NCBI GenBank assembly: GCA_900557405.1
Contig: USSF01000062.1
Coordinates: forward strand, 1-13,227
Length of the DNA stretch: 13,227 bases
DNA from: an uncultured Prevotella sp.
GTDB taxonomy: Bacteria > Bacteroidota > Bacteroidia > Bacteroidales > Bacteroidaceae
Direction: 5' to 3'
Part shown: piece after piece, positions 1 through 8,137 of the stretch
How the letters are laid out: each line of letters begins with the position of its first letter
Numbering within the stretch: position 1 is the first letter of the stretch
Position numbers and translations under genes: made by a program
The notes under the pieces: model-generated
The model's database searches: none
Seen by the model: the letters and a program-made list of their open reading frames with translations, nothing else
What the model was told of the DNA's origin: nothing

Positions 1-2
1 GT

Positions 3-200
3 GACACGGCAATAATGAAACGCGAAAAAGAACTGAAGCAGAAAGACGAACAGCTACAGCAGAAAGACGAACAGCTGCAACAGAAGAGCGAACAGCTAAA
101 GAATGTAGTGAAGTTACTCTATTCCAATGGAATGGACACTCTACAAATTGCCAAGACGACAGGTATCAGCAATGACGAAGTGGCAGCAATGCTGAAGTAG
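3..200 (+). CDS. C-terminal fragment of probable Rpn-family (PD-(D/E)XK nuclease/transposase-like) protein
   Basis: The reading frame is open from the left edge of the window (codons from base 3) to a TAG at 198-200, so the gene starts outside. What is visible is a charged stretch of three near-perfect seven-residue repeats (KDEQLQQ, KDEQLQQ, KSEQLKN), a textbook coiled coil, followed by a small helical tail (LLYSNGMDTLQIAKTTGISNDEVAAML) that reads like a helix-turn-helix-like end. The combination of a charged helical linker plus a tail of the pattern 'LL..GM...IA..TG.S..EV' is common at the C-terminus of Bacteroidetes Rpn / PD-(D/E)XK transposase-like proteins. The catalytic domain is not in the window, so the family call is by tail similarity only. 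The ATG at 15 is internal and probably not the true start. An alternative is any coiled-coil protein with a short DNA-binding-like tail. Confidence 0.6.
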   Translation, partial: DTAIMKREKELKQKDEQLQQKDEQLQQKSEQLKNVVKLLYSNGMDTLQIAKTTGISNDEVAAMLK

Positions 201-354
201 ACAATTAGCATTATCCCCATATCAAAGACCTAACGGACCTCCCCTCCCCCATGCGCCCAAACAGAAAAATGACAGACATGGGAAAGAGGGGAATTTCCTT
301 TTTCAGAATTTCCGAATTGTAAAAGAAGGCTAATGAAAAACGTCCCTTAGAGAG

Positions 355-442
355 AAGCTATGCTTTACGGGGAGAGAAGCTATGCTTTGCTCCTTGAAAA
401 GCTATGCTTTGCTCCTTGAAAAGCTATGCTTTGCTATAAAAG
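355..442. repeat. 22-bp tandem repeat, four units
   Basis: The 12-mer AAGCTATGCTTT recurs at 355, 377, 399 and 421, an exact 22-bp period. Units two (377-398) and three (399-420) are identical over all 22 bases; units one and four share the first half and then diverge. The core is an inverted repeat (AAGC-TAT-GCTT, extended to AAAGC-TAT-GCTTT in the later units), so each unit could form a small hairpin. It lies in non-coding DNA between the Rpn-like fragment and the mutS promoter. It resembles the repeat at 12054-12120 in period and in its CTATGC core. Confidence 0.85.
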
Positions 443-574
443 AACGGATGCACCACTTTTTCATATACATTAATTAAGATTTCATTAATATTCGTTTATA
501 GGAAAACAGAACAATCCCCCTACCCTCTTTTCACCGTTTTTTGCCACTTATGTGAAGGATTTCCTCTTTTCCGC

Positions 575-605
575 TTTGTAGATTCCGACAAATGCCGTAA
601 ATTTG
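575..605 (+). promoter_or_regulatory. Bacteroidetes-type promoter for the mutS operon
   Basis: A TTTG box (575-578) is followed after 19 bases by TAAATTTG (598-605), which fits the Bacteroidetes primary sigma factor pattern TTTG-N19-21-TAnnTTTG. Transcription would start near 612, giving a leader of about 140 nt before the mutS ATG. The -7 element overlaps a perfect 12-bp palindrome, AATTTGCAAATT (600-611), which could be an operator or chance in AT-rich DNA. Confidence 0.7.
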
Positions 606-750
606 CAAATTGCCTAATTGTGCGGAAAACACAGGGCCGCCACGCCGGAGACCGACCACACAAGGGCTGAACAATTACAAGCATAAAGGATTACAAGCAT
701 AAGAATCACAGGCAAACAATCCACAGCTTCAACAAGATACAATACAAGAC

Positions 751-3375
751 ATGGCAAAAAACGATAAGGGACTGACGCCGATGATGCAGCAGTTCTTCTC
801 CCTGAAGGCTAAACACCCCGACGCGCTGCTGCTCTTCCGCTGCGGCGACTTCTATGAGACATACTGCGACGACGCCGTAGACGCCAGCCGCATTCTCGGC
901 ATAACTCTGACAAAGAGAAACAATTCGGGGACGAAACCTTCTACAGAGATGGCGGGATTCCCTCATCACGCACTCGACACATACCTGCCGAAGCTCATCA
1001 GGGCTGGCAGGAGGGTAGCGATATGCGACCAGCTGGAGGACCCGAAGCTCACGAAGAAACTCGTGAAGCGGGGCATAACAGAACTCGTCACGCCGGGAGT
1101 GGCAATGACAGACAACGTATTGAACTACAAGGAGAACAACTTCCTCGCCGCCGTCCACTTCGGCAAAGGTTCCTGCGGAGTGGCATTCCTCGACATTTCC
1201 ACCGGAGAATTCCTCACCACGGAGGGACCCTACGACTATATACAGAAACTGATAGCCAACTTTCAGCCGAAAGAGGTATTGTTTGAACGCGGAAAAAAAG
1301 CCGACTTCGAGCGTTTCTTCGGCACGAAGCATTGTGTGTTCGAACTCGATGAATGGGTTTTCAACGAGCAGACGGCACGCCAGAAACTGCTGAAACACTT
1401 CTGCGTGAAGAATCTCAAGGGATTCGGCATCGACCACCTGAAATGCGGCATCGTGGCAAGCGGAGCCGTGCTGCAATACCTTGAAATAACGCAACATACA
1501 CAGATAAGCCACATCACATCACTCTCAAGGATAGACGAGGAGCGATACGTGCGCCTCGACAACTTCACCATCCGTTCGCTCGAGCTCACACAGTCGATGC
1601 AGGAGGGCGGCAGCTCGCTCATCGACGTGATAGACCGCACGGCCACGCCGATGGGTGCCCGCATGCTCAGCCGATGGGTGAGGTTCCCACTGCGCAACGC
1701 CAAAGACATCAACAAAAGGCTCGACGTGGTGGAGGAATTCTTCAAGGACACGGCATTCCGCCAGGTCATCGACGAGAACCTGGACGGAGTGGGCGACCTG
1801 GAGCGCATCACAGCCAAGGTGGCCACCGGAAGGGTGTCGCCGCGCGAGATGGTGCAGCTGAAGAACGCCCTGCGCGCCATGCAGCCCATCAAGGAGGCGT
1901 GCGCCGGATCAGAAAACCAATCGCTCGTCATCCTCTCCGAGAAGATCGATGCCTGCAAGGAGCTTTCCGACCGCATCGAGATGGAGATAGAACCCGACCC
2001 GCCACAGCTCGTCAACAAGGGCCACGTGATACGGAGTGGGGTGGACGAGGAACTCGATAACACCAGGGAGATAGCTTACCACGGCAAGGACTATCTGCTG
2101 AAGATACAGGAGCGCGAGACTGAGCAGACCGGCATCACAAGTCTGAAGATAGGCTACAACAACGTGTTCGGCTACTATCTGGAAGTGAGAAACATACACA
2201 AGGACAAAGTGCCGGAGACATGGATAAGGAAGCAGACCCTGGCCAGCGCCGAACGATACATCACGGAGGAGCTGAAGCAGTATGAAGAGCAGATTCTCGG
2301 GGCTGAAGACAAGATTCTGCAACTCGAAAGCAGACTCTACGCCGAACTCGTGCAGTCGGCCCAGCACTTCATCCACACCATACAGACCGACGCCCACATC
2401 ATCGCACAGCTCGACTGTCTGCTCTCATTCGCCAAGACAGCCGAGGAGCACCGCTATACTCGTCCGCAGATACTGCAGGACGACATCATCCTCGACATAC
2501 GACAAGGGCGCCACCCCGTGATAGAGACGCAGCTGCCGGTAGGGGAGAAGTACGTGCCGAACGACATACTCCTCGACGACAAGAAGCAGCAGATAATGAT
2601 AATCACCGGTCCGAACATGGCCGGAAAGTCTGCCCTCCTGCGCCAGACTGCCCTCATCACACTCATGGCACAGATAGGATGCTACGTGCCGGCAGAAAGC
2701 GCAAGGATAGGCATTGTGGACAAGATATTCACCCGAGTAGGCGCAAGCGACAACATATCAATGGGCGAATCCACGTTCATGGTGGAGATGACCGAGGCAT
2801 CAAACATCCTCAACAACGTCACGCAGCGCTCCCTGGTGCTCTTCGACGAGCTGGGCAGGGGAACCAGCACCTACGACGGCATCTCCATAGCATGGGCAAT
2901 AGTGGAATACCTGCATGAGCAGCCGCGCGCCGCGGCACGCACCCTCTTCGCCACGCATTACCACGAGCTCAACGAGATGGAGAAGAACTTCCAGAGGATT
3001 AAGAACTACAACGTGAGCGTGAAGGAGATGAACGGCAAGGTGATTTTCCTGCGCAAACTGGAACGCGGCGGGTCTGAACACTCCTTCGGTATCCACGTGG
3101 CACAGATTGCCGGAATGCCCAAGAGCATCATCAACCGCGCCAACACCATACTGAAGCAGCTCGAAGCCGACAACAGTGGGGTAGGGGCAGCTGGTAAGGC
3201 TCTGGAGAACCTCGACAGCAATGCCGGTGCCGAGCAGCTCAGCTTCTTCCAGCTCGACGACCCCGTGCTCTGTCAGGTGCGCGACGAAATCCTCAACCTC
3301 GACATCAACAACCTCACACCGATGGAAGCCCTCAACAAGCTCAACGACATAAAGACCATCGTAGGAGGGAAATAA
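751..3375 (+). CDS. mutS: DNA mismatch repair protein MutS
   Basis: This is MutS, which binds mismatches and small loops in newly replicated DNA and signals to MutL. The 874-residue length fits a full MutS1. The N-terminal mismatch-recognition motif GDFYE is present, with the intercalating Phe at residue 34 and Glu at 36. Connector, lever and clamp regions fill roughly residues 130-570. The ATPase domain has Walker A GPNMAGKS (620-627), Walker B with DE at 699-700 in [14 protein letters not shown], and the THYHEL switch (735-740). The C-terminal end ([14 protein letters not shown]) is the usual MutS dimer-end helix. No key residue is missing. The ATG at 751 puts the start at the expected distance from FYE and follows an A-rich leader. 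It is the first gene of a co-directional run with the GNAT, SDR and PAP2 genes; mutL is not nearby. Confidence 0.97.
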   Translation: MAKNDKGLTPMMQQFFSLKAKHPDALLLFRCGDFYETYCDDAVDASRILGITLTKRNNSGTKPSTEMAGFPHHALDTYLPKLIRAGRRVAICDQLEDPKLTKKLVKRGITELVTPGVAMTDNVLNYKENNFLAAVHFGKGSCGVAFLDISTGEFLTTEGPYDYIQKLIANFQPKEVLFERGKKADFERFFGTKHCVFELDEWVFNEQTARQKLLKHFCVKNLKGFGIDHLKCGIVASGAVLQYLEITQHTQISHITSLSRIDEERYVRLDNFTIRSLELTQSMQEGGSSLIDVIDRTATPMGARMLSRWVRFPLRNAKDINKRLDVVEEFFKDTAFRQVIDENLDGVGDLERITAKVATGRVSPREMVQLKNALRAMQPIKEACAGSENQSLVILSEKIDACKELSDRIEMEIEPDPPQLVNKGHVIRSGVDEELDNTREIAYHGKDYLLKIQERETEQTGITSLKIGYNNVFGYYLEVRNIHKDKVPETWIRKQTLASAERYITEELKQYEEQILGAEDKILQLESRLYAELVQSAQHFIHTIQTDAHIIAQLDCLLSFAKTAEEHRYTRPQILQDDIILDIRQGRHPVIETQLPVGEKYVPNDILLDDKKQQIMIITGPNMAGKSALLRQTALITLMAQIGCYVPAESARIGIVDKIFTRVGASDNISMGESTFMVEMTEASNILNNVTQRSLVLFDELGRGTSTYDGISIAWAIVEYLHEQPRAAARTLFATHYHELNEMEKNFQRIKNYNVSVKEMNGKVIFLRKLERGGSEHSFGIHVAQIAGMPKSIINRANTILKQLEADNSGVGAAGKALENLDSNAGAEQLSFFQLDDPVLCQVRDEILNLDINNLTPMEALNKLNDIKTIVGGK

Positions 3376-3408
3376 GAAAAGTAAGAAAAGGAAAAAGAAT
3401 AAAGCATC

Positions 3409-3912
3409 ATGTCCCACACACCCATCATCCGCCCCGTTGCCGAAACAGACGCCGCAACGATAACCCGGATTTACAACCATTACATCACCTCAACCACAGT
3501 AAGCTTCGAGACCGAGCCGCTGACCGTACACGACATGCTGCAGCGCATAAAGGACATATCCAGCAGCTTCCCGTATCTTGTAGCCGAAGAAGAGGGTAGG
3601 GTAGTGGGCTACTGCTATGTGCACCTGTGGAAAGAACGTGCGGCATACAGCCACACCCTGGAGTTCACCATCTACCTCGACCCAGGCCACAAGGGCAGGG
3701 GAACAGGAACAAGACTCGCCCGACACGTGATCGACAGCTGCCGCACCAACAACACATGCAAGAACATCATAGCCTGCATAACGGGCGAAAATCAGGAAAG
3801 CCTCGCCTTCCACGGCAGCCTGGGCTTCGAGAAAGTGTCCCATTTCAAGGGAGTGGGCTACAAGCAGGGCAGATGGCTCGACGTAATCGACATGCAACTC
3901 ACTATAATATAA
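3409..3912 (+). CDS. GNAT-family N-acetyltransferase, phosphinothricin/amino-acid acetyltransferase type
   Basis: A 167-residue single-domain GNAT enzyme that would transfer acetyl from acetyl-CoA to an amine, in the cytoplasm. The N-terminus (IRPV...DAATITRIYNHYI...T..SFETEP) is typical of the Pat/Bar and YncA/MnaT group, whose known substrates are phosphinothricin, methionine sulfoximine or related amino acids. The acetyl-CoA loop is H94-KGRGTG (to residue 100), preceded by the conserved Glu in LEFTIYLDP (Glu85). The tail F-H-GSLGFEKV (134-143) and GRW-LD at 154-158 also fit the group. Start at ATG 3409 follows a 33-bp gap after mutS with only an A-rich leader, so co-transcription with mutS is likely. 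The true substrate cannot be read from sequence; herbicide resistance should not be assumed. Confidence 0.88.
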   Translation: MSHTPIIRPVAETDAATITRIYNHYITSTTVSFETEPLTVHDMLQRIKDISSSFPYLVAEEEGRVVGYCYVHLWKERAAYSHTLEFTIYLDPGHKGRGTGTRLARHVIDSCRTNNTCKNIIACITGENQESLAFHGSLGFEKVSHFKGVGYKQGRWLDVIDMQLTII

Positions 3913-3915
3913 GAA

Positions 3916-4926
3916 ATGGAAAGACAAAAGATACTCATCACCGGTGCCACCGGATTCATAGGCAGCTTTATTGTGGAAGCAGCCATAGAAAAGGGATATG
4001 AAGTATGGGCTGCCGTAAGGCGTACAAGCTCGAGGAAATACCTGCAGCAGCCGGAAATCAACTTCATCGAACTCGACTTCGGCAGCGAGGAAAAGCTCAA
4101 GAAGCAGTTGAAAGGACACCAGTTCCAGTATGTCGTACATGCCGCAGGCGTGACGAAATGTCTCCACAGTGAAGATTTCTTCCGCACCAATACCGAAGGT
4201 ACGAAGAATCTCGTGAATGCCCTCATCGCCCTCAGAATGCCCCTGGAGCGTTTCGTGTTCGTGAGCAGTCTGAGCATCCTCGGCGCAATCCACGAGGAAA
4301 TGCCATACAAGGACATCACCGACGATGACACGCCGCAGCCAAACACGGCCTACGGCAAGAGCAAGCTCATGGCAGAAGAATACCTCAGGTCGCTCGGCGA
4401 CAGCTTCCCATTCATCATCCTGCGCCCCACGGGAGTCTACGGCCCCAGGGAGAAGGACTATTTCCTCATGGCAAAGAGCATCAAGCAGCACGTGGACTTC
4501 GCCGTGGGCTATAAGCGTCAGGACATCACGTTCATATTCGTGAAGGATGTGGTACAGGCCGTTTTACTCGCCCTCTGTGCCCCAAAGGAAGCCTGCGGCA
4601 GAAGCTTCATCCTGAGCGACGGCAAGGTATACAGCTCGCGCACGTTCAGCGACCTCATACAGAAGAATCTGAAAGTGAAGCACGTCATGCGCATCGTGGC
4701 CCCGATATGGTTCCTCAAGGTGGTATCAACCGCAGGCGAATACATCGCCCATATCACCGGCAAGATTTCAGCCCTAAACCGCGACAAATACAATATCATG
4801 CGCCAACGCAACTGGCGCTGCGACATATCGCCCGCCCGCAACATCCTCGGCTTCAAACCCGAATACGATCTTGAGCGCGGCACGGCCATAACAATGGAAT
4901 GGTATAAGGAGAACGGATGGATTTGA
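3916..4926 (+). CDS. Extended SDR, NAD(P)-dependent epimerase/dehydratase family
   Basis: A 336-residue extended short-chain dehydrogenase. The Rossmann nucleotide loop is GATGFIG at residues 10-16; the substrate-side motif HAAGVT is at 75-80; the catalytic set is Ser117/Ser118 with YGKSK (Tyr146, Lys150), followed by the LRPTGVYGP segment after the active site. All are intact, so it should be an active oxidoreductase or epimerase. The group includes sugar-nucleotide epimerases, dihydroflavonol reductase-like enzymes, sterol-dehydrogenase-like enzymes and bacterial sphingoid-base or ceramide reductases. It begins 3 bp after the GNAT stop and ends 18 bp before the PAP2 gene, so translational coupling in one mRNA is likely. 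The membrane-lipid neighbour makes a lipid substrate more plausible than a sugar nucleotide, but that is inference. Confidence 0.88.
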   Translation: MERQKILITGATGFIGSFIVEAAIEKGYEVWAAVRRTSSRKYLQQPEINFIELDFGSEEKLKKQLKGHQFQYVVHAAGVTKCLHSEDFFRTNTEGTKNLVNALIALRMPLERFVFVSSLSILGAIHEEMPYKDITDDDTPQPNTAYGKSKLMAEEYLRSLGDSFPFIILRPTGVYGPREKDYFLMAKSIKQHVDFAVGYKRQDITFIFVKDVVQAVLLALCAPKEACGRSFILSDGKVYSSRTFSDLIQKNLKVKHVMRIVAPIWFLKVVSTAGEYIAHITGKISALNRDKYNIMRQRNWRCDISPARNILGFKPEYDLERGTAITMEWYKENGWI

Positions 4927-4944
4927 CAGAATAACAACAGAATA

Positions 4945-5916
4945 ATGCTAAAAGACTATTTCAAGATACAGGCGAAGCCGCAGCGCGGACTCCTCGCCCT
5001 GGAGTGGGTGATGCTGGCCTATCTGGCGCTCACCATGATTATGGTGTTCTTCACATACACCAAAGTAGCAAACCCCGAGGCGATGATATGGGGAAGAATA
5101 CGCATAGCGGTGGTAACGTTAGCCATGTGGGGAGTATACCGCATGGTGCCATGCCGCTTCACCAAGTTCGCACGCATCACGGTGCAGATGGCCCTGCTGA
5201 GCTGGTGGTATCCCGACACATACGAGCTTAACCGTCTGCTGCCCAACCTCGACCACGTATTCGCACAGATGGAGCAGTCACTCTTCGGCTTCCAGCCCGC
5301 ACTGGTATTCGCCAGCAACTTCTCCTCGCCCATAATCAGCGAACTGATGGATATGGGCTATGCTGCCTATTACCCCATGATTGCCTTTGCAGCAATATAC
5401 TATTTCATATGGCGCTACCATGAGTATGAGCGCGCCGCATTCGTCATAATGACATCGTTCTTCGCCTTCTACGTGATATTCGTGCTCGTGCCGGTCACGG
5501 GCCCCACGTTCTACTACAAGGCCGTGGGCATCGACCAGATAACGGCCGGCGTGTTCCCCAACCTCCATGATTATTTCAATTCCCATACGGAGTGTCTGCC
5601 CAGCCCCGGATACACCGACGGAATATTCTATCAGCTCGTGGAAGACGCCAAAGCTGCAGGCGAACGCCCCACGGCAGCATTCCCGAGCAGTCATGTGGGC
5701 ATCAGCACAGTAATCATGCTTCTCATCTGGCACACCAAGAACCGTCGTCTGCTCTACTGCATGCTGCCGTTCTATGTGTTCCTCTGCTTCGCCACGGTGT
5801 ACATCCAGGCACATTATGCCGTAGATGCCCTGGCCGGCCTCGTAAGCGGTGCCGCCTTCTACACCCTCTTCATGTATCTGTCAAGGGGAATGGTGGAGAG
5901 CAGGAAGAAGAGATGA
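4945..5916 (+). CDS. PAP2-superfamily multi-pass membrane protein (Aur1/inositol-phosphotransferase-like branch)
   Basis: A 323-residue integral membrane protein with hydrophobic segments near residues 17-38, 46-64, 138-156, 163-184, 252-262, 269-288 and 294-312. PAP2 motifs sit in the C-terminal third: PSSH at 247-250 and HYAVD with His290 and Asp294, forming the usual His/His/Asp phosphoryl-transfer site. A canonical SRx5HxxxD would have Arg at position 284; here it is Thr, and the HYAVD pattern resembles the PAP2_3 group that includes Aur1-type inositolphosphorylceramide synthases rather than simple lipid phosphatases. The likely job is therefore either lipid phosphate hydrolysis or transfer of a phospho-head-group to a lipid alcohol in the inner membrane. 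It is the last gene of the run, followed by a strong terminator. Confidence 0.85.
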   Translation: MLKDYFKIQAKPQRGLLALEWVMLAYLALTMIMVFFTYTKVANPEAMIWGRIRIAVVTLAMWGVYRMVPCRFTKFARITVQMALLSWWYPDTYELNRLLPNLDHVFAQMEQSLFGFQPALVFASNFSSPIISELMDMGYAAYYPMIAFAAIYYFIWRYHEYERAAFVIMTSFFAFYVIFVLVPVTGPTFYYKAVGIDQITAGVFPNLHDYFNSHTECLPSPGYTDGIFYQLVEDAKAAGERPTAAFPSSHVGISTVIMLLIWHTKNRRLLYCMLPFYVFLCFATVYIQAHYAVDALAGLVSGAAFYTLFMYLSRGMVESRKKR

Positions 5917-5922
5917 CAAGAC

Positions 5923-5967
5923 AAAGGCTCCCTGGAGAAACTTAGCGATGTTCTCCAGGGAGCCTTT
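5923..5967. terminator. Bidirectional intrinsic terminator between PAP2 and OPT genes
   Basis: A perfect 17-bp inverted repeat (5923-5939 and 5951-5967; arm begins AAAGGCTCCC) encloses an 11-nt loop. On the plus strand it is followed by a T-rich stretch (about 5968-5983); on the minus strand it is followed by TTTGTCTTGT. It lies 6 bp past the PAP2 stop and 30 bp past the OPT stop, so it should end both converging transcripts. Confidence 0.93.
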
Positions 5968-5997
5968 ATCTTTTATTATTATATTGGTATCTCAGTC

Positions 5998-7980
5998 TTA
6001 TTTCTTCACCTTTGTTGCCTGGATGAAATAGAGGATGAGCATCACATAAGCAAGGAGGGCGACAACCTGCGACATCGGATTAGCCCACCATGCCGCGCAG
6101 TCGAACTGCACGCCGCAGAAGCGCAACAGCGCACTCACTACGCCCATCAGCGCACCACCAGCAATGAATCCGCTGGCAATCAGCGTACCCTTCTCGCCGC
6201 GCGCCTTGTTCATGGCAGCGTCCTTCGAGCGCGAAGTGACGAACCAGTTGATGAATCCGCCCACAAGCAACGGAGTGTTCAGCTCGATAGGAATGAACAT
6301 ACCAAGAGCGAAAGGCAGGGCGGGAACCTTGCACACAGTGAGCACGATGGCGATGAGAGCACCGATGCCATAGAGCAGCCAAGGCGCACCCACACCATTC
6401 ATCAGCGGGTCGATAACGGCAGCCATGGCGTTGGCCTGAGGAGCTGCAAGCTGACCGCTCGCAAAGCCGTAAGTATGGTTGAGCAGTATCATCACACCGC
6501 CCACTGTAGCGGCAGAAACCAGCGTGCCGAGGAACTTCCATGTCTCCTGCTTCTTAGGCGTTGTGCCGAGCCAGTAGCCAATCTTGAGGTCGGTGATGAA
6601 GCCGCCAGCCATAGAGAGAGCCGTACAAACCACGCCGCCCATAATGAGCGCAGCCACCATACCGCCTGTACCCTTCAGCCCCACAGCAACGAGAACCACG
6701 GATGCAAGGATGAGCGTCATGAGCGTCATTCCCGATACAGGGTTGGAGCCCACGATGGCAATGGCATTGGCTGCAACCGTGGTGAAGAGGAAGGCGATGA
6801 TTGCAACGAGCAGGATGCCAACCACTGCGAAGAGCAGATTGCCCTCCATCACGCCGAACCAGAAGAAGAGGAACGTTACGATGAGCGTTACGATAGAACC
6901 AATGGCGATAATCTTGAATGATATGTCGCGCTGTGTGCGCTGTGTCTCCCCGGCAGCCTTCGAACTGCCTTTCATCTCACTTGCAGCGAGCGAAACAGCG
7001 CTCTTGATGATGCCCCACGACTTGATGATTCCGATAATACCGGCCATTGCGATACCGCCGATACCGATGCTCTTGGCGTAGTTCTTGAATATCTCCTCGG
7101 CAGTCATTGCGCCCACAGTCTGTGTCAGTTCCGGATTCCAGAGGTTCAACACCTGGTCATGGAATATCATCGACATACCCGGCACGATAATCCACCATAC
7201 AGCGAACGAACCGAGGCAGATGATGAAGGCATACTTCAGACCGATGATATAGCCGAGGCCGAACACGGCGGCACCGGTGTTCACCTTGAACAATAGCTTT
7301 GCCTTATCGGCAAGCGTCTCGCCCAGACCGATGACACGTGTGGTGAAGTTCTCGTTCCACCATCCGAAGGTGGCCACGATGAAGTCGTAGAGACCGCCCA
7401 CAAGACCGGCAATGAGCAGCGGCTTGGCCTGTGCGCCGCCCTTCTCACCGCTTACGAGCACCTGTGTGGTTGCCGTAGCCTCGGGGAAAGGATATTTGCC
7501 ATGCATATCCTTCACGAAGTACTTGCGGAAAGGTATCATGAACAGGATACCCAGTATACCGCCAAGCAGCGACGAAAGGAACACCTTGAAGAACGAAACG
7601 CTCATCTCCGGATACTTGGCCTGGAGGATATAGATAGCCGGCAGGGTGAATATCGCGCCGGCAACGATGGTGCCTGAGCAGGCTCCGATGCTCTGGATGA
7701 TGACGTTCTCGCCGAGCGCCTTGTTGCGCTTGGATGCTGTAGACACGCCCACGGCGATGATGGCGATAGGGATAGCGGCCTCAAACACCTGTCCCACCTT
7801 GAGTCCGAGGTAGGCGGCTGCTGCCGAAAACAGCATTGCCATGACAATACCCCACGTCACGGACCACATGTTCACTTCGGGATAGACCTTCTCTGGACTC
7901 ATCACCGGATCATAGTTCTCTCCTGGTTTCAGCTCCCTGAATGCGTTATCAGGGAGCTGGATGTTTTCTTTGTTTTCCAT
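5998..7980 (-). CDS. OPT-family oligopeptide transporter
   Basis: A 660-residue, strongly hydrophobic inner-membrane protein of the OPT family, the proton-coupled group that takes up oligopeptides or, in the YSL branch, metal chelates. The N-terminus is about 35 residues of soluble sequence, followed by the conserved first helices with AYLGLKVGQVFEAAIPIAI (56-74) and GENVIIQSIGACSG (90-103), typical of the bacterial subfamily. Roughly 15 hydrophobic segments follow, Gly/Ala-rich, with no break or frameshift, and the length is normal for the family. Start at ATG 7978-7980 is preceded by an A-rich leader with no Shine-Dalgarno site. The upstream co-directional gene is a sirtuin 157 bp away. The substrate cannot be told from sequence. 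Confidence 0.93.
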   Translation of the reverse strand: MENKENIQLPDNAFRELKPGENYDPVMSPEKVYPEVNMWSVTWGIVMAMLFSAAAAYLGLKVGQVFEAAIPIAIIAVGVSTASKRNKALGENVIIQSIGACSGTIVAGAIFTLPAIYILQAKYPEMSVSFFKVFLSSLLGGILGILFMIPFRKYFVKDMHGKYPFPEATATTQVLVSGEKGGAQAKPLLIAGLVGGLYDFIVATFGWWNENFTTRVIGLGETLADKAKLLFKVNTGAAVFGLGYIIGLKYAFIICLGSFAVWWIIVPGMSMIFHDQVLNLWNPELTQTVGAMTAEEIFKNYAKSIGIGGIAMAGIIGIIKSWGIIKSAVSLAASEMKGSSKAAGETQRTQRDISFKIIAIGSIVTLIVTFLFFWFGVMEGNLLFAVVGILLVAIIAFLFTTVAANAIAIVGSNPVSGMTLMTLILASVVLVAVGLKGTGGMVAALIMGGVVCTALSMAGGFITDLKIGYWLGTTPKKQETWKFLGTLVSAATVGGVMILLNHTYGFASGQLAAPQANAMAAVIDPLMNGVGAPWLLYGIGALIAIVLTVCKVPALPFALGMFIPIELNTPLLVGGFINWFVTSRSKDAAMNKARGEKGTLIASGFIAGGALMGVVSALLRFCGVQFDCAAWWANPMSQVVALLAYVMLILYFIQATKVKK

Positions 7981-7982
7981 TG

Positions 7983-8015
7983 TTTTTTTTATTTGGGTTT
8001 TGGTTTTTTGGGGGA
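7983..8015 (-). other. Homopolymer-rich leader immediately upstream of the OPT start
   Basis: Reading toward the OPT start on the minus strand, the leader contains a C run (8010-8014), an A6 run (8004-8009), an A4/CCC stretch and an A8 run (7983-7990) ending 2 bp before the ATG. An A-rich run right before the start favours translation in Bacteroidetes. Runs of this kind can also slip during replication, so they are a candidate site for expression variation. Confidence 0.55.
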
Positions 8016-8022
8016 GGTACTA

Positions 8023-8113
8023 GAGATTCTAGAAATTCTAGAAAAGCTAGAGGTTCTAGAAAAGCCAGAAATTCTAGAGATTATAGAAAAGACTAGAGAT
8101 TCTATAAGAACCA
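8023..8113. repeat. 9-bp minisatellite (GA-A/G-ATTCTA type), about ten units
   Basis: Ten tandem nonamers can be aligned: GAGATTCTA (8023), GAAATTCTA (8032), GAAAAGCTA (8041), GAGGTTCTA (8050), GAAAAGCCA (8059), GAAATTCTA (8068), GAGATTATA (8077), GAAAAGACTA with one extra base (8086), GAGATTCTA (8096) and TAAGAACCA (8105). Several junctions create the palindrome TTCTAGAA or TCTAGA. Because the period is a multiple of three it reads as a tripeptide repeat (LE-I/K) on the plus strand, but that short frame shows no other sign of being a gene. It lies between the sirtuin stop and the OPT start, inside the presumed OPT leader or promoter region. Confidence 0.85.
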
Positions 8114-8137
8114 GAAAGCCCTCAAGGACTTCTGCCC

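Larger units (their letters stand above)
201..750. other. 550-bp non-coding region upstream of mutS
   Basis: No convincing gene is seen on either strand. It holds a four-unit 22-bp tandem repeat (355-442), an AT-rich stretch (about 460-500), a Bacteroidetes-type promoter (575-605) and a leader of roughly 140 nt with a 12-bp direct repeat TTACAAGCATAA at 675-686 and 691-702. No clear terminator follows the upstream gene fragment. Confidence 0.7.

Noticed and set aside
355..442. CRISPR array
   Set aside because: The units are directly tandem at 22 bp with no variable spacers of CRISPR length, and no cas gene is present.
706..1512. 268-codon minus-strand frame opposite the start of mutS
   Set aside because: It lies almost entirely over mutS coding sequence, shows no domain, and has the Cys/His/Val-rich composition typical of antisense shadow frames.
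3490..4491. 333-codon minus-strand frame over the GNAT and SDR genes
   Set aside because: It spans two well-supported genes on the other strand and their boundary, and has no recognisable motif.
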